Of a stretch of DNA of 64,000 nt, positions 1 to 10,564 are shown in pieces. Source of the stretch: Bufo bufo (lineage: Eukaryota; Chordata; Amphibia; Anura; Bufonidae); contig NC_053395.1 of assembly GCF_905171765.1 (NCBI RefSeq), forward strand, positions 184,530,156-184,594,155, given 5' to 3'. Under the pieces are notes generated by a model. That model searched no databases. It was not told the DNA's origin and saw nothing but the letters and a program-made list of their open reading frames with translations. Numbering within the stretch: position 1 is the first letter of the stretch; each line of letters starts with the position of its first letter. The position numbers and the translations under genes were made by a program.

Positions 1-150
1 TTTGGGGTGTCATTTTACATATACCCTTGCTGGGTGAGAGAAATATCTTGGCAAAAGACAACTTTTCCCATTTTTTTATACAAAGTTGGCATTTGACCAA
101 GATATTTATCTCAAGCAGCATGGGTATATGTAAAAAGACACCCCAAAACA
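1..150. repeat. Small palindromic MITE
   Basis: The first 29 bases (TTTGGGGTGTCATTTTACAT...) reappear as reverse complement at about 117-148, so the segment folds into a hairpin with an A/T-rich loop. No coding potential. Family not identified; the window edge may cut its left end. Confidence 0.6.
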
Positions 151-211
151 CATTCCTCAACTTCTCCTGAGTACGGCGATACCAGATGTGTGACACTTTT
201 TTGCAGCCTAG

Positions 212-620
212 ATGCGCAAAGGTGCCCAAATTCCTTTTAGGAGGGCATTTTTAGATATTTGGATACCAGACTTCTTCTCACGCTTTGGGGCCCCTAGAAT
301 GCCAGGGCAGTATAAATACCCCACATGTGACCCCATTTTGGAAAGAAGACACCCCAAGGTATTCAATGAGGGGCATGGCGAGTTCATAGAAATTTTTTTT
401 TTTTGGCACAAGTTAGCGGAAATTGATATTTTTAATTTTTTTCTCACAAAGTCTCCCGTTCCGCTAACTTGGGACAAAAATTTCAATCTTTCATGGACTC
501 AATATGCCCCTCATGGAATACCTGGGGGTGTCTTCTTTCCGAAATGGGGTCACATGTGGGGTATTTATACTGCCCTGGCATTCTAGGGGCCCTAAAGCGT
601 GAGAAGAAGTCTGGAATATA
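212..620. repeat. Large snap-back repeat
   Basis: Left arm about 262-375 and right arm about 495-618 are near-perfect reverse complements; both contain the motif CACATGTGACCCCATTT or its complement. The long open frames on both strands here are consequences of this symmetry, not genes. The sequence downstream to 770 (CACAAGTTAGTGGAAT) repeats part of the central loop. Confidence 0.65.
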
Positions 621-779
621 AATGTCTAAAAAATTTTACGCATTTGGATTCCGTGAGGGGTATGGTGAGTTCATGTGAGATTTTATTTTTTGACACAAGT
701 TAGTGGAATATGAGACTTTGTAAGAAAAAAAAAATAATAATTCTGCTAACTTGGGCCAAAAAAATGTCTGAATGGAGCC

Positions 780-1352
780 TTACAGAGGGGTGATCAATGA
801 CAGGGGGAGTGATCAATGACAGGGGGAGTGATCAATGACAGGGGGAGTGATCAATGACAGGGGGGGTGATCAATGACAGGGGGGGTGATCAATGACAGGG
901 GGGTGATCAGGGAGTCTATATGGGGTGATAACCACAGTCATTGATCATGCCCCTGTAAGGCTTCATTCAGACGTCCGGATGCGTTTTGCGGATCCGATCC
1001 ATCTATCAGTGCATCCGTAAAAATCATGCGGACATCTGAATGGAGCTTTACAGGGGGGTAATCAATGACAGGGGGTGATCAGGGAGTCTATATGGGGTGA
1101 TCACCACAGTCATTGATCACGCCCGTGTAAGGCTTCATTCAGACGTCCGGATGCGTTTTGCGGATCCGATCCATCTATCAGTGGATCCGTAAAAATCATG
1201 CGGACGTCTGAATGGAGCTTTACAGGGGGTTGATCAATGACAGGGGGGTAATCAATGACAGGGGGGTGATCAGGGAGTCTATATGGGGTGATCAGGGGTG
1301 ATCAGGGGCTAATAAGGGGTTAATAAGTGACGGGGGGGGGGGGGGGGGTGTA
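780..1352. repeat. Tandem repeats (19-bp and about 176-bp units) ending in a poly-G run
   Basis: At 785-905 a 19-20 bp unit (GTGATCAATGACAGGGGG) is repeated about seven times. From about 958 a larger unit of about 176 bp, beginning GCTTCATTCAGACGTCCGG, occurs at 958 and again at 1134. A run of about 17 G at 1333-1350 closes the block. No coding signal. Confidence 0.75.
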
Positions 1353-1387
1353 GTGTAGTGTAGTGGTGCTTGGTGCTACTTTACTGA

Positions 1388-1714
1388 GCTACCTGTGTCC
1401 TCTGGTGGTCGATCCAAACAAAGGGGACCACCAGAGGACCAGGTAGCAGGTATATTAGACGCTGTTATCAAAACAGCGTCTAATATACCTGTTAGGGGTT
1501 AAAAAAAACACCTCTCCAGCCTGCCAGCGAACGATTGCCGCTGGCAGGCTGGAGATCAACTCTTACCTTCCGTTCCTGTGAGCGCGCGCGCCTGTGTGCG
1601 CGCGTTCACAGGAAATCTCGCGTCTCGCGAGAGGACGCGCTGGCGCGTCCACCCAGAAGAGCAGGGCCGCCGCAAAGACGCAATCCTGCGTACGGCGGTC
1701 CTGAGGAGGTTAAG
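1388..1714. repeat. Run of consecutive unrelated hairpins
   Basis: Several different inverted repeats follow one another: 1388-1447 (GCTACCTG...CAGGTAGC), 1450-1492 (AGGTATATTAGACGCTGTT with its complement), 1513-1553 (CTCCAGCCTGCCAGC with complement), about 1574-1612 (CCTGTGAGCGCGCGC with near complement), 1633-1650 (GGACGCGC/GCGCGTCC) and about 1666-1702. TTAA lies at about 1498 and 1710 near both flanks of the last four, so they could belong to a TTAA-targeting MITE. The short open frames here are not supported as genes. Confidence 0.6.
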
Positions 1715-2039
1715 CATAGAATAAAAACCAATAAAATGAGCACAATAAAAATACATTCAATGGCGTGTAAAAACCGCAGGATAAATACACACTGTAATTT
1801 GCCACTGTCACAATCAATGGGTATTTGCAGATATCCCTTAAGAGACTCAAAATATGTCCTCTAGTTGGATCTGCAATGGAATCCTCTAGAGCAGTAACTC
1901 TATATTGTGAGGTAATGACCTCCTTGAGATGATCCTCTAATTGGGGTACAGAAATGTTCCGGAGTCGGCACTATGGCCGGATGGTGGTACCAGTTCAAGG
2001 AGAAGATATAAATATAGAATTCCAACTGGTGTTAATACA
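1715..2039. other. No gene recognised
   Basis: A/T-rich sequence without a convincing open frame or recognisable repeat. On the minus strand it may continue the PLE-type sequence that starts at 2040. Confidence 0.4.
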
Positions 2040-2460
2040 CTGTAAGGTACGTGTAAGGCTGCGGGTGAGAAATAAAGCGGAACCGTTTTCCTTACCCTTC
2101 TAGTTCGGGGCCGGTGACTGCTTGCCGCTACTCACCACACCAAGCCGGCTGCTTCTCACGCTGTTTGGCGTCCTCGCTCCGTTCTACGTGATGGTAGTCT
2201 CGCAGGATTTGCCTGTCAGTTTGTTCAATGTTGTTTTCTCTCTGGAGTAATTTAAAGTAGAAGTTCTGTGGAGCGCTCCAGCATCTGAAGAGTTTGCAAA
2301 CTTTTAGTAGCTCCGGGTACTTCTTGGTGGGGGTGAACTATGCCAGACGCGTTTCGGGACGTCTCTCCCCTTCCTCAGTGGCTCTACCCCCATTGTAGTG
2401 TCACTTCCTTTTATAGTCCATTCGGTATTATCAAAAGTCTGGGTCAAAATCCGTTTTTTA
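2040..2460 (-). mobile_element. Penelope-like element terminal region (fragment)
   Basis: Read on the minus strand, the segment contains CCGAAACGCGTCTGG preceded by CTGAGGAAGGGG, the arrangement found in vertebrate PLE terminal (pLTR) regions that carry hammerhead ribozymes. The rest has no reverse transcriptase frame. It is read as a detached PLE end; the family assignment rests on this motif, so it is moderate. Confidence 0.5.
2342..2382 (-). ncRNA. Candidate hammerhead ribozyme (PLE type)
   Basis: On the minus strand the order is GCCA, CUGAGGA, A, GGG, a loop, CCC, GAAA, CGCGUC, UGGC. GCCA/UGGC forms stem I, CUGAGGA fits the CUGANGA core, GGG/CCC (extendable to GGGA/UCCC) is stem II, and GAAA follows. 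Stem III would be minimal, as in PLE ribozymes, with cleavage after GUC. One extra A lies between core and stem II. Activity is inferred, not shown. Confidence 0.5.
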
Positions 2461-2904
2461 TCACTTGCGGCATCAGTGCGTTTTTCATGCGGTATTTCTA
2501 AAACATATGCGTTTTTTATTATATTCTCTCCTTTTCATTACAATGGTATTGTGTAATAAAGGAGATATTTCCACAACGTTAATATTAGCAGCAAATGACA
2601 GACATATATAACGCTAAAAAATATTATATAAATATACATATATATATTGCCATCTTCATTAAATTACAAAAACAATCATCCTGCGGTCTTATGCGTGCAC
2701 ATAACCGCAAAATAAATGTTAAAATGATTAAATATAAAAACATATAAAAAATATCAGAAGGATACCTAAATCAAAAATACCAACATCTGGGGGAGGGGAC
2801 ACGGTTCCTGGATTGTCAACGAGTGTAATAATTAGTTGCCTAAAGTCTAATAGGAAGATTGCCGTTTATGTATTTTGTTATTAATGTGCAGAACCGCTTT
2901 AATA
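2461..2904. other. A/T-rich sequence, nothing recognised
   Basis: Contains imperfect TATA-rich stretches around 2620-2760. No open frame of note, no inverted repeat detected by eye. Confidence 0.4.
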
Positions 2905-3262
2905 TTAGGGTTCATTCAGACGAATGTGTGATGGCCTTGCCTGTGTTGTGCATCCGCAAAACATGGACACCAGTCATGTGCACCCCGCGTCATGATGTGG
3001 ACCCATTGACTTCAATGTGTCTTCGATCCGCAGGATGCGGCGAAAGATGGGACATGTTCAATGTTTTGCAACGCGGAGGCACGGGCCTGAAAATATACTG
3101 AAGCCTTTCTGTGCTTCCAGGTCCGTGCCTCCGCGTTGCAAAACATGGAACATGTCCTATCTTTTGCTGCATCTTGTGGATTGCAAACCCTTTGAAGTCA
3201 ATGGGTCCACACCGCAATGTGGGGTGCACACGGCAGGTGCCTGTGGTTTGCAGTGCGCAACA
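2905..3262. repeat. Palindromic MITE, 'TTCACACGAACG' family
   Basis: Left half contains GACGAATGTGTG and a central CATGTTC...TTTTGCAACGCGGAGGC; the right half repeats these as reverse complement (GCCTCCGCGTTGCAAAA, ACATGTCCTATCTTTT). Same family as 10565-10953 and 58293-58811. Open frames on both strands reflect the symmetry. TTA precedes the left end, which suits a Harbinger-like 3-bp target. Confidence 0.6.
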
Positions 3263-3419
3263 CAGGGACAGTTGGCTGCATGTGCTGTTCCCAGTAATTG
3301 ATACTGCCCAACCACCATTCCTCAGGTAAAGACTGAGGGTATAGACAGATGTTATGGCAACTTCAAAAACTGCACACACGGGGCCACAGAGTTTAGCATG
3401 TAAAGCTGAGATAGTATCT

Positions 3420-4523
3420 TTAAAGGGTAACTAATTTTTTTTATTTTAATTTTATTTTTGATAGTTTATTAGAGAGAGGCAGATATACCTGAGTTAGTCT
3501 GTCAATGATTGCCAAAAGATCTGTAATTACCTTATAATAACAGCTTTCATTAATGTCCTCTGTCCCTTTCCGCTGCTCCCTTTTAAAGACTGTTGCTGTC
3601 ACAGGTAAAGGGGAAGGGAAAACACCAAATACACACTACATTGAATAGACAACAATCTATGCCTCAAAAGCTAAAAGCTAAGCCTTTCCCTAACTCCTGC
3701 CAGTATGAGCAGATCCTGATGGTGGAAATACTCATACGCCGGATACCTAAAGCCCTGCTAAAACTGACGAGCACTAGGATAGGTAGCAGGGGATGAGACA
3801 ACTGGTTCCTTCCAGAATGAAGGAACCTCCGTCTCCCTGAGGCCTAGAAACAACACACACCAGATAATAAGAAACAGCGAAGGCAACAAGTACTTAGCTT
3901 AGAAGTATGGAGAAGCAGGAGATCCAAGACAAACCAGCACTAGCAACTCCAAGCAGAAACTATCAACCACATGGTCAGCAGTGTAAGGCGGATCTAAATG
4001 GAGTCTCATCACTGATGATGAGCGGCACCTGAGGAGAGGTGAGATCCTGCCAAACAACAACATACATAGAGGAAAACAGAGAGACCTGACTGACAGCCTC
4101 ACGTGCATCAAGTCTATCTGATCTCCTCACCTCACAGGAGGGACCGTGACAGTTGCTATGGCTCACCTGTCTCCAGCTAGGAAGACGGAGGGGCGGTCCT
4201 TCACACTGCTTGCCTGCATTAGGCTTCAGAGTGAGGAGGCGTGTCTCAGTAATCCAATCTGATTGGCTGGCAGGAAGCTGCTGGCTACAGCAAGTGTGTA
4301 TGGGAAGTGAGGGAAAGCAGTTTTGCCCTCAGAGAACTGGCAGAGGAGCCCTCTGGAGAAGGTCCTCACATTGTAAATGTTTAAACAGCCGTAACTAAGG
4401 GAAAAACTCAAGGAAAACAGTGGTATGTGAAGAAACTAAAGATTGCTTTATGCATAATGCTGCAGCAGCAGTAACATATGCTAAAATTTATTTTTTGATG
4501 AAAACATGACCGTTACCCTTTAA
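3420..4523. repeat. TTAA-flanked MITE interrupted by a solo LTR
   Basis: Left end TTAAAGGGTAAC at 3420 and right end GTTACCCTTTAA ending at 4523 are inverted, with TTAA on both sides, typical of piggyBac- or Kolobok-type non-autonomous elements. The internal segment 3597-4151 is a later insertion, so the MITE without it is about 540 bp. Confidence 0.7.
3597..4151 (-). mobile_element. Solo LTR of an LTR retrotransposon
   Basis: A 555-bp segment that begins TGTCACGGTCCC and ends CCTGTGACA on the minus strand, giving the TG...CA ends of an LTR. It is flanked on both sides by the same 5-bp word GTTGC (3592-3596 and 4152-4156), a target-site duplication. No internal region or second LTR is present, so it is a product of LTR-LTR recombination. 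A 5-bp duplication suits Ty3/gypsy-type elements; the superfamily is not proven. Frames within it are not genes. Confidence 0.8.
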
Positions 4524-4837
4524 AGTTTTGTGACCATTGGCCACCACAGGTGGGTGGGTTTCAGCTGTGTGTGCTTGCCACTGTGTATACCCCGAAGATC
4601 CTAACCTTTAAAATGGCCATTACCATTAGATGGAAAGCAGCTGGCACTTGGTCATTCAGTTGTCCAACTGATCATTTGAACTGATTCCTGCCCCCTTTCT
4701 CTGGATAAAAAAAAATCCAGACCACTTAAGACATTAGTGACACCATGAGACTTTTCAGTCTTTCCAAAATAACTGGGTGTCCACAATGCCATAATTATAC
4801 CATTGAAAAGTTATATATATATATATATATATATATT
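4524..4837. other. No gene; (TA)n microsatellite at about 4808-4833
   Basis: Ordinary non-coding sequence followed by about 13 TA units immediately beside the 3' end of the adjoining L1 fragment. Confidence 0.6.
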
Positions 4838-5393
4838 ATCAAATCTTTATTTTATTTTGGCATCAGATTCCAGCAAATAATAAGACAATTGTTTAGTAAT
4901 AACAATTAACAATAAACTGCTCCATCATCCATATCTGTCACATATGAGCAATAATCAGTGCTGAGTACAAGAATATTATAGAGACACATAATCACATGAC
5001 TGACATATATCCACCCTAACATATGCATGCTTGACTAGTACATACGGAACATGTTAGCATTCCCATAGCACCAAAGACAGATCATCCGTATATTTATATC
5101 AATACTTGAAATATAAACCTAGTCTAGTATGGCTTAAGCTCTCCAGGACAAACCTGTTATCTAGTGTATAATTATTTCACTATGTTTTTACACCACTCAA
5201 ACCACTTGCCCCATGTCAGTAAAAAGTTGTCGTGCGATGATTCCCAGCTTGTCAATTCCTCTAACTGACAAATTTCCTGGACTTTTTGGGTCCATTCCTT
5301 TATACTAGGAGTTATCTTTAGACAGCCAATATTTTGGAATAAGGAGCTTAGCAGCTGCTATCAATTGTGCTATAAGGGAATGTTTGAAAAGTG
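4838..5393 (-). mobile_element. 5'-truncated L1 LINE tail
   Basis: On the minus strand, codons from about 5385 down to 5165 translate, with frameshifts, to typical L1 ORF2 C-terminal sequence: LIAQLIAAAKLLIPKYW, then IKEWTQKVQEICQLEELTSW and FLLTWGKWFEW. The following 300 bases are 3' UTR ending in AATAAAATAAAG at about 4850. An in-frame stop and a frameshift make it non-coding now. Confidence 0.75.
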
Positions 5394-5459
5394 ACTAACA
5401 TATTGCAAAAGGAGTCATTTGGAGAATTGATTTAGGATTCTTGCACATAAGTGTGTGTG
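5394..5459. other. Short unassigned spacer
   Basis: Junction between the L1 fragment and the next MITE; nothing recognised. Confidence 0.3.
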
Positions 5460-5780
5460 CCCGGTGTCTATGTGCACGCTGCTTGCAGATAGGGACCCAT
5501 TGACTTGAATGGGTCTGCAATCCGCAAGAGTCGGTCCACACCGCAAAAAAAAGGGACATGTTCTATTTTTTTGCAGTGCGGAGGCACGAACCGAAATTCC
5601 ATGGAAGTGCTCTGTAGTGGTTCCGTGGGCCTCTGATCTGTGCCTCTGCTCGGTATCCTAAGGATTGCGGACCCATTCAAGTCAGTGGGTCTGCACCCAT
5701 GATACGGTACGGGGCATACATGCTCGTGTGCATGAGCCCTTATACTATACTTTATACTATACTTTATACTATACTTTGAG
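5460..5780. repeat. Fragment of the 'TTCACACGAACG' MITE family plus TATAC microsatellite
   Basis: Contains CCATTGACTTGAATGGGTC, ACATGTTCTATTTTTTTGCA and the inverted CCATTCAAGTCAGTGGGTC, shared with other members of the family. A short (TATACTATACT)n run follows at 5745-5777. The 170-codon minus-strand frame here is repeat-derived. Confidence 0.55.
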
Positions 5781-5884
5781 CCATCCATATAATGCAGTCT
5801 TATTTGTATTATTGACAGTAGAAAATATTTAGCATATGTCTGATATATCTTGTGCCCATTATATGCCCAGAAGTTTTCAGGAAG

Positions 5885-6250
5885 AAGGTTTAAAAGGGTT
5901 TTCTGTGAGTTAAATACTGATGACCTATCCTCTGGGGGTTTGACACCTGGGGCCCCTGCTGGCACTCCTCTGGGCACCATGGCCCTCTCTCAGTTCACCA
6001 AGCAGTGTCATACATAGCCACTTTACTATGCTCGGTATCATGCTCAGCCCTATTCTCTTCAATGCGCTGAGCAGTGCCTGGGCCATGTGACCGATGAACA
6101 TGTCGTCACTCGGCCTAGGGAAAGCTGAGAGAAGGCCACAGCGCTACTGTGAACGCCGCTGTCTTCTCAAATTGCTGATTGGTGGGAGTCCTGGGTGTTG
6201 GACCCCACCAATCAGATACTGATGAACTAACCAGGTGTCGGGAAACCCTT
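5885..6250. repeat. Snap-back repeat, 'GATGACCTATCC' family
   Basis: Shares GATGACCTATCCTCTGG and inverted CCAATCAGATACTGATGA with copies at 15867-16425, 40570-41064 and 62384-62772. The two halves are inverted relative to each other around a central GTCACATGGCC-like segment. Confidence 0.6.
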
Positions 6251-6590
6251 ATAAATGTCACTTCCTTTTTGAATTGTAATTGTATAACTAAAGCTACTCT
6301 TTACTAGCATAACCCACAACTCTATACACATTGTGTCTTCATTGCAAAACCAAAGGCCAAGTTCACACATACCAGAATCCTATATATATCTGAAAATCTA
6401 CAACATAATTGACACGTGTGGATTTGAAATTCCACAGCATGGTCTACTTTCCACTCTGATTGTTTTCTACTACATATGAATACCCGTCTACGTGTACTGT
6501 AATCTGATGTGGACTTGCAGTGCAGAATGTGCGGCACACATCCGGGGCACCTGAACTTAGTGATGGTCGCTGTGAATAAGGGCACTTTCA
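6251..6590. other. No gene recognised
   Basis: Low-complexity-free non-coding sequence; the 89-codon minus-strand frame has no recognisable domain. Confidence 0.35.
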
Positions 6591-7300
6591 CACTAGCTTT
6601 TCTTTTCCAGCACGGAGTTCCATCCTAGGGGCTCAATACCGGAAAAGAACTGATCAGTTTTATCCCCAAGTATTCTCAATGGAGAGTAATCGGTTCAGGA
6701 TGTCTTCAGTCCAGTCACTGAACGGCGTTTTGTACGGAGGAAATACCGCGGCATCATTTGACGGATCCGGCATTAAAGGGAACCTGTCACCGGGATTTTG
6801 TGTATACAGCTGAGGACATGGGTTGCTAGATGGCCGCTAGCACATCCGCAATATCCAGTCCCCATAGCTCTGTGTGCTTTTATTGTGTAAAAGAAACAAT
6901 TTGATACATATGCAAATTAACCTGAGATGAGTCCTGTATGTGAGATGAGTCAGGGACAGCACTCATCTCAGGTTAATTTGCATATGTATCAAATTGTTTC
7001 TTTTACACAATAAAAGCACACAGAGCTATGGGGACTGGGTATTGCGGATGTGCTAGCGGCCATCTAGCAACCCATGTCCTCAGCTCTATACACAAAATCC
7101 TGGTGACAGGTTCCCTTTAATTTACATTGAAATGTATTAGTGCAGGATCCGGCATTAAAAATACCGCAATGCCAGATCCGTAAAAATGTTAAAAAAAAAA
7201 ATAACGGATCCGTTTCTCCGGATGACATACGGAGAGACTGATCCGTTCTTGCAATGCATTTGTGAGACGGATCCGCATCCAGATCAGTCTACAAATGCTG
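6591..7300. repeat. PIF/Harbinger-like MITE host with a nested palindrome
   Basis: Starts TAAGGGCACTTTCACAC and contains GGATCCGGCATTAAA and CGGATCCGT words typical of the 'CTACTTTCACAC' family found also at 11319, 20747, 27919 and 61838. A TTAA element (6773-7120) sits in its GGCATTAA motif. Confidence 0.55.
6773..7120. repeat. 348-bp near-perfect palindromic MITE with TTAA target
   Basis: TTAA at 6773-6776 and 7117-7120; ends TTAAAGGGAACCTGTCACC and its complement. Arms of about 160 bp, including AGCACACAGAGCTATGGGG on the right and its complement on the left, pair almost without mismatch around a short loop near 6945. Confidence 0.85.
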
Positions 7301-7408
7301 TATTTCTCCTTCTGAGCCTTGTCATGTCTCACTTGGCACTAGGGTTGTGGGATATCAAAAATATTCCCACGATAACTATATTAAGAAATGTATCGCGATA
7401 ACAATATA
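7301..7408. repeat. Left part of a repeat containing TATCGCGATAACA
   Basis: The flank of the adjoining Tc1 element, GTATCGCGATAACAATA, continues as TATTGCGATAAATACC after it, so the Tc1 element inserted in a pre-existing repeat. Confidence 0.5.
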
Positions 7409-8429
7409 CACTCCCCTAAAGAATTATTAGGAACACCATACTAATACGGTGTTGGACCCCCTTTTGCCTTCAGAACTGCCTTAATTCTACGTGGCATTGA
7501 TTCCACAAGGTGCTGATAGCATTCTTTAGAAATGTTGGCCCATATTGATAGGATAGCATCTTGCAGTTGATGGAGATTTGAGGGATGCACATCCAGGGCA
7601 CGAAGCTCCCGTTCCACCACATCCCAAAGATGCTCTATTGGGTTGAGATCTGGTGACTGTGGGGGCCATTTTAGTACAGTGAACTCATTGTCATGTTCAA
7701 GAAACCAATTTGAAATGATTCGAGCTTTGTGACATGGTGCATTATCCTGCTGGAAGTAGCCATCAGAGGATGGATACATGTTCTCATTCTGTTTACGCCA
7801 AATTCATACTCTACCATTTGAATGTCTCAACAGAAATGGAGACTCATCAGACCAAGCAACATTTTTCCAGTCTTCAACAGTCCAATTTTGGTGAGCTCGT
7901 GTAAATTGTAGCCTCTTTTTCCTATTTGTAGTGGAGATGAGTGGTACCCGGTGGGGTCTTCTGCTGTTGTAGCCCATCCGCCTCAAGGTTGTGCGTGTTG
8001 TGGCTTCACAAATGCTTTGCTGCATACCTCGGTTGTAACGAGTGGTTATTTCAGTCAACGTTGCTCTTCTATCAGCTTGAATCAGTCGGCCCATTCTCCT
8101 CTGACCTCTAGCATCCACAAGGCATTTTCGCCCACAGGACTGCCGCATACTGGATGTTTTTCCCTTTTCACACCATTCTTTGTAAACCCTAGAAATGGTT
8201 GTGCGTCAAAATCCAAGTAACTGAGCAGATTGTGAAATACTCAGACCGGCCCGTCTGGCACCAACAACCATGCCACGCTCAAAATTGCTTAAATCACCTT
8301 TCTTTCCCATTTTGACATTCAGTTTGGAGTTCAGGAGATTGTCTTGCCAACTGCCATGTGATTGGTTGACTAGATAATTGTATTAATGAGAAATAGAACA
8401 GGTGTTCCTAATAATTCTTTAGGTGAGTG
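7409..8429 (-). mobile_element. Tc1/mariner element, copy 1 (1021 bp)
   Basis: Inverted ends CACTCCCCTAAAGAATTATT and CACTCACCTAAAGAATTATT flanked by TA on both sides (7407-7408 and 8430-8431). It encodes a decayed transposase on the minus strand. Spacing between the second D and the E of the DDE triad is 36 residues, matching the DD36E class of Tc1-like elements. Same family as 53553-56124. Confidence 0.9.
7441..8310 (-). pseudogene. Tc1-like transposase, broken (copy 1)
   Basis: Begins MGKKGDLS at 8310 and ends KGGPTPY at 7441. The N-terminal half is a helix-turn-helix DNA-binding region; the catalytic half shows SDESPF (first D), QQDNAPCHKA (second D) and LNPIEHLWD (E). Two in-frame TGA stops break it: one in the LLGF-RTTISR region, where the second copy has TCA (serine), and one after SNGRV near 7804, present in both copies. 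Intact length would be about 290 codons, short for Tc1 transposases (about 340). Confidence 0.88.
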
Positions 8430-8431
8430 TA

Positions 8432-9420
8432 TATTGCGATAAATACCTATTTAGAAGAAAAAACACTCTGAGCCACAAGGAGACATTATGCTGCATGGGG
8501 CCACAAAGACATTATACTGTGTGAGGCGGCTGGGACCAAGGTGATATTATACTGCATGGGGTTGCTGAGGCCAAGGAGACATACTGCATGGGGTGGGCCA
8601 AATTGTGACATACTGCAAGGGGCAACAATTCCCTCCCCAATACAATATCTGTTCAGTGTCTGCATGGCATAAATAGCTGAGGGCTTGCTGGGCTTTGTAG
8701 TGCACTTAATGCCACAGGTTTCTTCTTTAACATTAGCTTATTGTATGATGAAAACACAAAGCATCACCTGCCTCAGGCAGTAGCAGTGACAACCCCATGA
8801 CAGCAGCTAGGGCCAACACAGCACACGGGGTCATGCACGGCAGGTAGTCACCAGCCCCAGTTATGTATAGCAAGCCACACTAACCTGAAACCACTATACT
8901 TCCTGCCTGTGATAAGCCCTGCCCCCAATCCATTTATAGCAAATCAGCATTTGTCTTACCAATCAGCGGGCCTGTTATGGCTGCTCTCACATGAGGTATA
9001 TATGAGAGAAGCACTGGGATTGGCTGGGAGCAGCTGTCTGAGGGATTGTCATACTGGTATGGAGAGTGCCGGATCCTGCAGTGATCCGGAGCTCCATCAG
9101 TTCCCACTGCCTGCACCTGGATTAATGGTGCAGAGGCAGGGACTGAACTAACATGCTGCGATGGTACAGCATTCCAGAAGAAAGTCTAGAAATACGCATT
9201 AAACGTTTTTAAGAGGGGTGGGGTCATCGGGAAGAAGGAGCGAGGAGAACTCAGCCGCTGCGCGAACAGAGATGTAAGTAGGTGGCAGAACGTGGACATT
9301 TTAGAAGCGGTCAGCACACATGTGACCGATCCTATGACGTCATTAAATACAGCGGTTTTTAGGAAATGGTGATATTGCCGTTTCTTAATACGGCGGTATA
9401 TTGCTCAACCCTACTTGGCA
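8432..9420. repeat. Repeat DNA flanking the Tc1 element
   Basis: Contains imperfect tandem words (GCCACAAGGAGACATTAT...CTGCATGGGG) at 8470-8620 and ends with GGTATATTGCTCAACCCTA, which is inverted relative to CACTAGGGTTGTGGGATATC before the Tc1 element. That suggests one larger host repeat of about 2 kb split by the Tc1 insertion. No gene. Confidence 0.45.
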
Positions 9421-10564
9421 CTTACATATCCAGATTCAGCCATGTGCTGATGCTGATGGAGCCCTAGTACTGCGGGTATAACATGAATGCGTTCAGAAAG
9501 ACTTGGTGAGTGTTTTATTGTTTCCTCTTTGATTCATGCTGGATGTTGCCATGGAGCACCATAACTCTTACATAACCGGCTCCGTGCAGGCGTGCGTACT
9601 ACTGTGCCCTAGCGACAGCAGCCAAACTCACCACCTCCCTTATGATACCTGTGCATTGCTCTGGGGCCCTCTATGGTGCTTGTCATACCATCCTCCTGTA
9701 GAGAGCAGAAATCGCCTGCTGCTTAACAGTGATCAAATTAGCTAAAATACATATTTCTGGGTTTACGGTCAAATTAAAACAATCTTTTAAAAAATGCACA
9801 CATTTTTAGTGGCTTCTCTTGTGTAAAAATTAAAAATTCATTCTGAAGATTTTGACAATCCCATATTAAGATGTAATATTTGGATCGTAAGAATTCTTTT
9901 CTCCAGCTAGACTTCATAAGTCTCACTATGGTTCTGCTTTGTGGCTACACAATACTAGTGGGTATGTATTTCCATACAATTGTATTTGAGATATAACATT
10001 ATATATTTTTTTTCATCTATAATATAACAATTGCACTCAAAACAAGCAGGTCAGATATGGCTTGGTCTCCAAGCCACAGAATTGTCTTTTAGGGCATCAT
10101 GCGACCGTGGCTGTATTACAGTCGCAAAATATGGATACCTTCCGCTCCACATTTTTCTAACTCCCATCACTCAAAATGACTGTTCTCTTCTGCAGTATGG
10201 AGATTAGGACATGTTCTGTAATTTGTGAAATTAATATACAGAGGACATCTGTGTGCTTAGGGCCACAAGTAGACATTATACTGTATAGGGCAGCAGGCCA
10301 CAAGTAGACTTTATACTGTACAGAGTCTACAAGTTGTTGCCCCCATAGATTGTCTCTATGTTGCACCCATACAGTATACAGTAATGTCTCCTTGTTGCCC
10401 TCATAGCATTGGGCCCACAAGGAGACATTACTGTATACTGTAAGGGTGCAACATAGATACATTATACCATATGGAGCTTATATTGTAAAATCTCTGTTGC
10501 TCCCATACAGAGGCCTAGGCCGGGGACTGAGTGGTGAACAAGACTTTCATCAGTGTCACCACTC
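9421..10564. other. No gene; hairpin at about 10335-10460
   Basis: The segment GTTGCACCCATACAGTATAC...GTATACTGTAAGGGTGCAAC folds on itself. Related 'acattatactgta' words also occur at 8470-8620. No coding domain seen in the short open frames. Confidence 0.45.

Noticed and set aside
208..586. Overlapping 92- and 124-codon frames on opposite strands
   Set aside because: Mirror images produced by the snap-back repeat.
1535..1864. GC-rich segment considered as an sp3 CpG-island first exon
   Set aside because: The GC content comes from hairpins, and the translation has no Sp3 N-terminal features.
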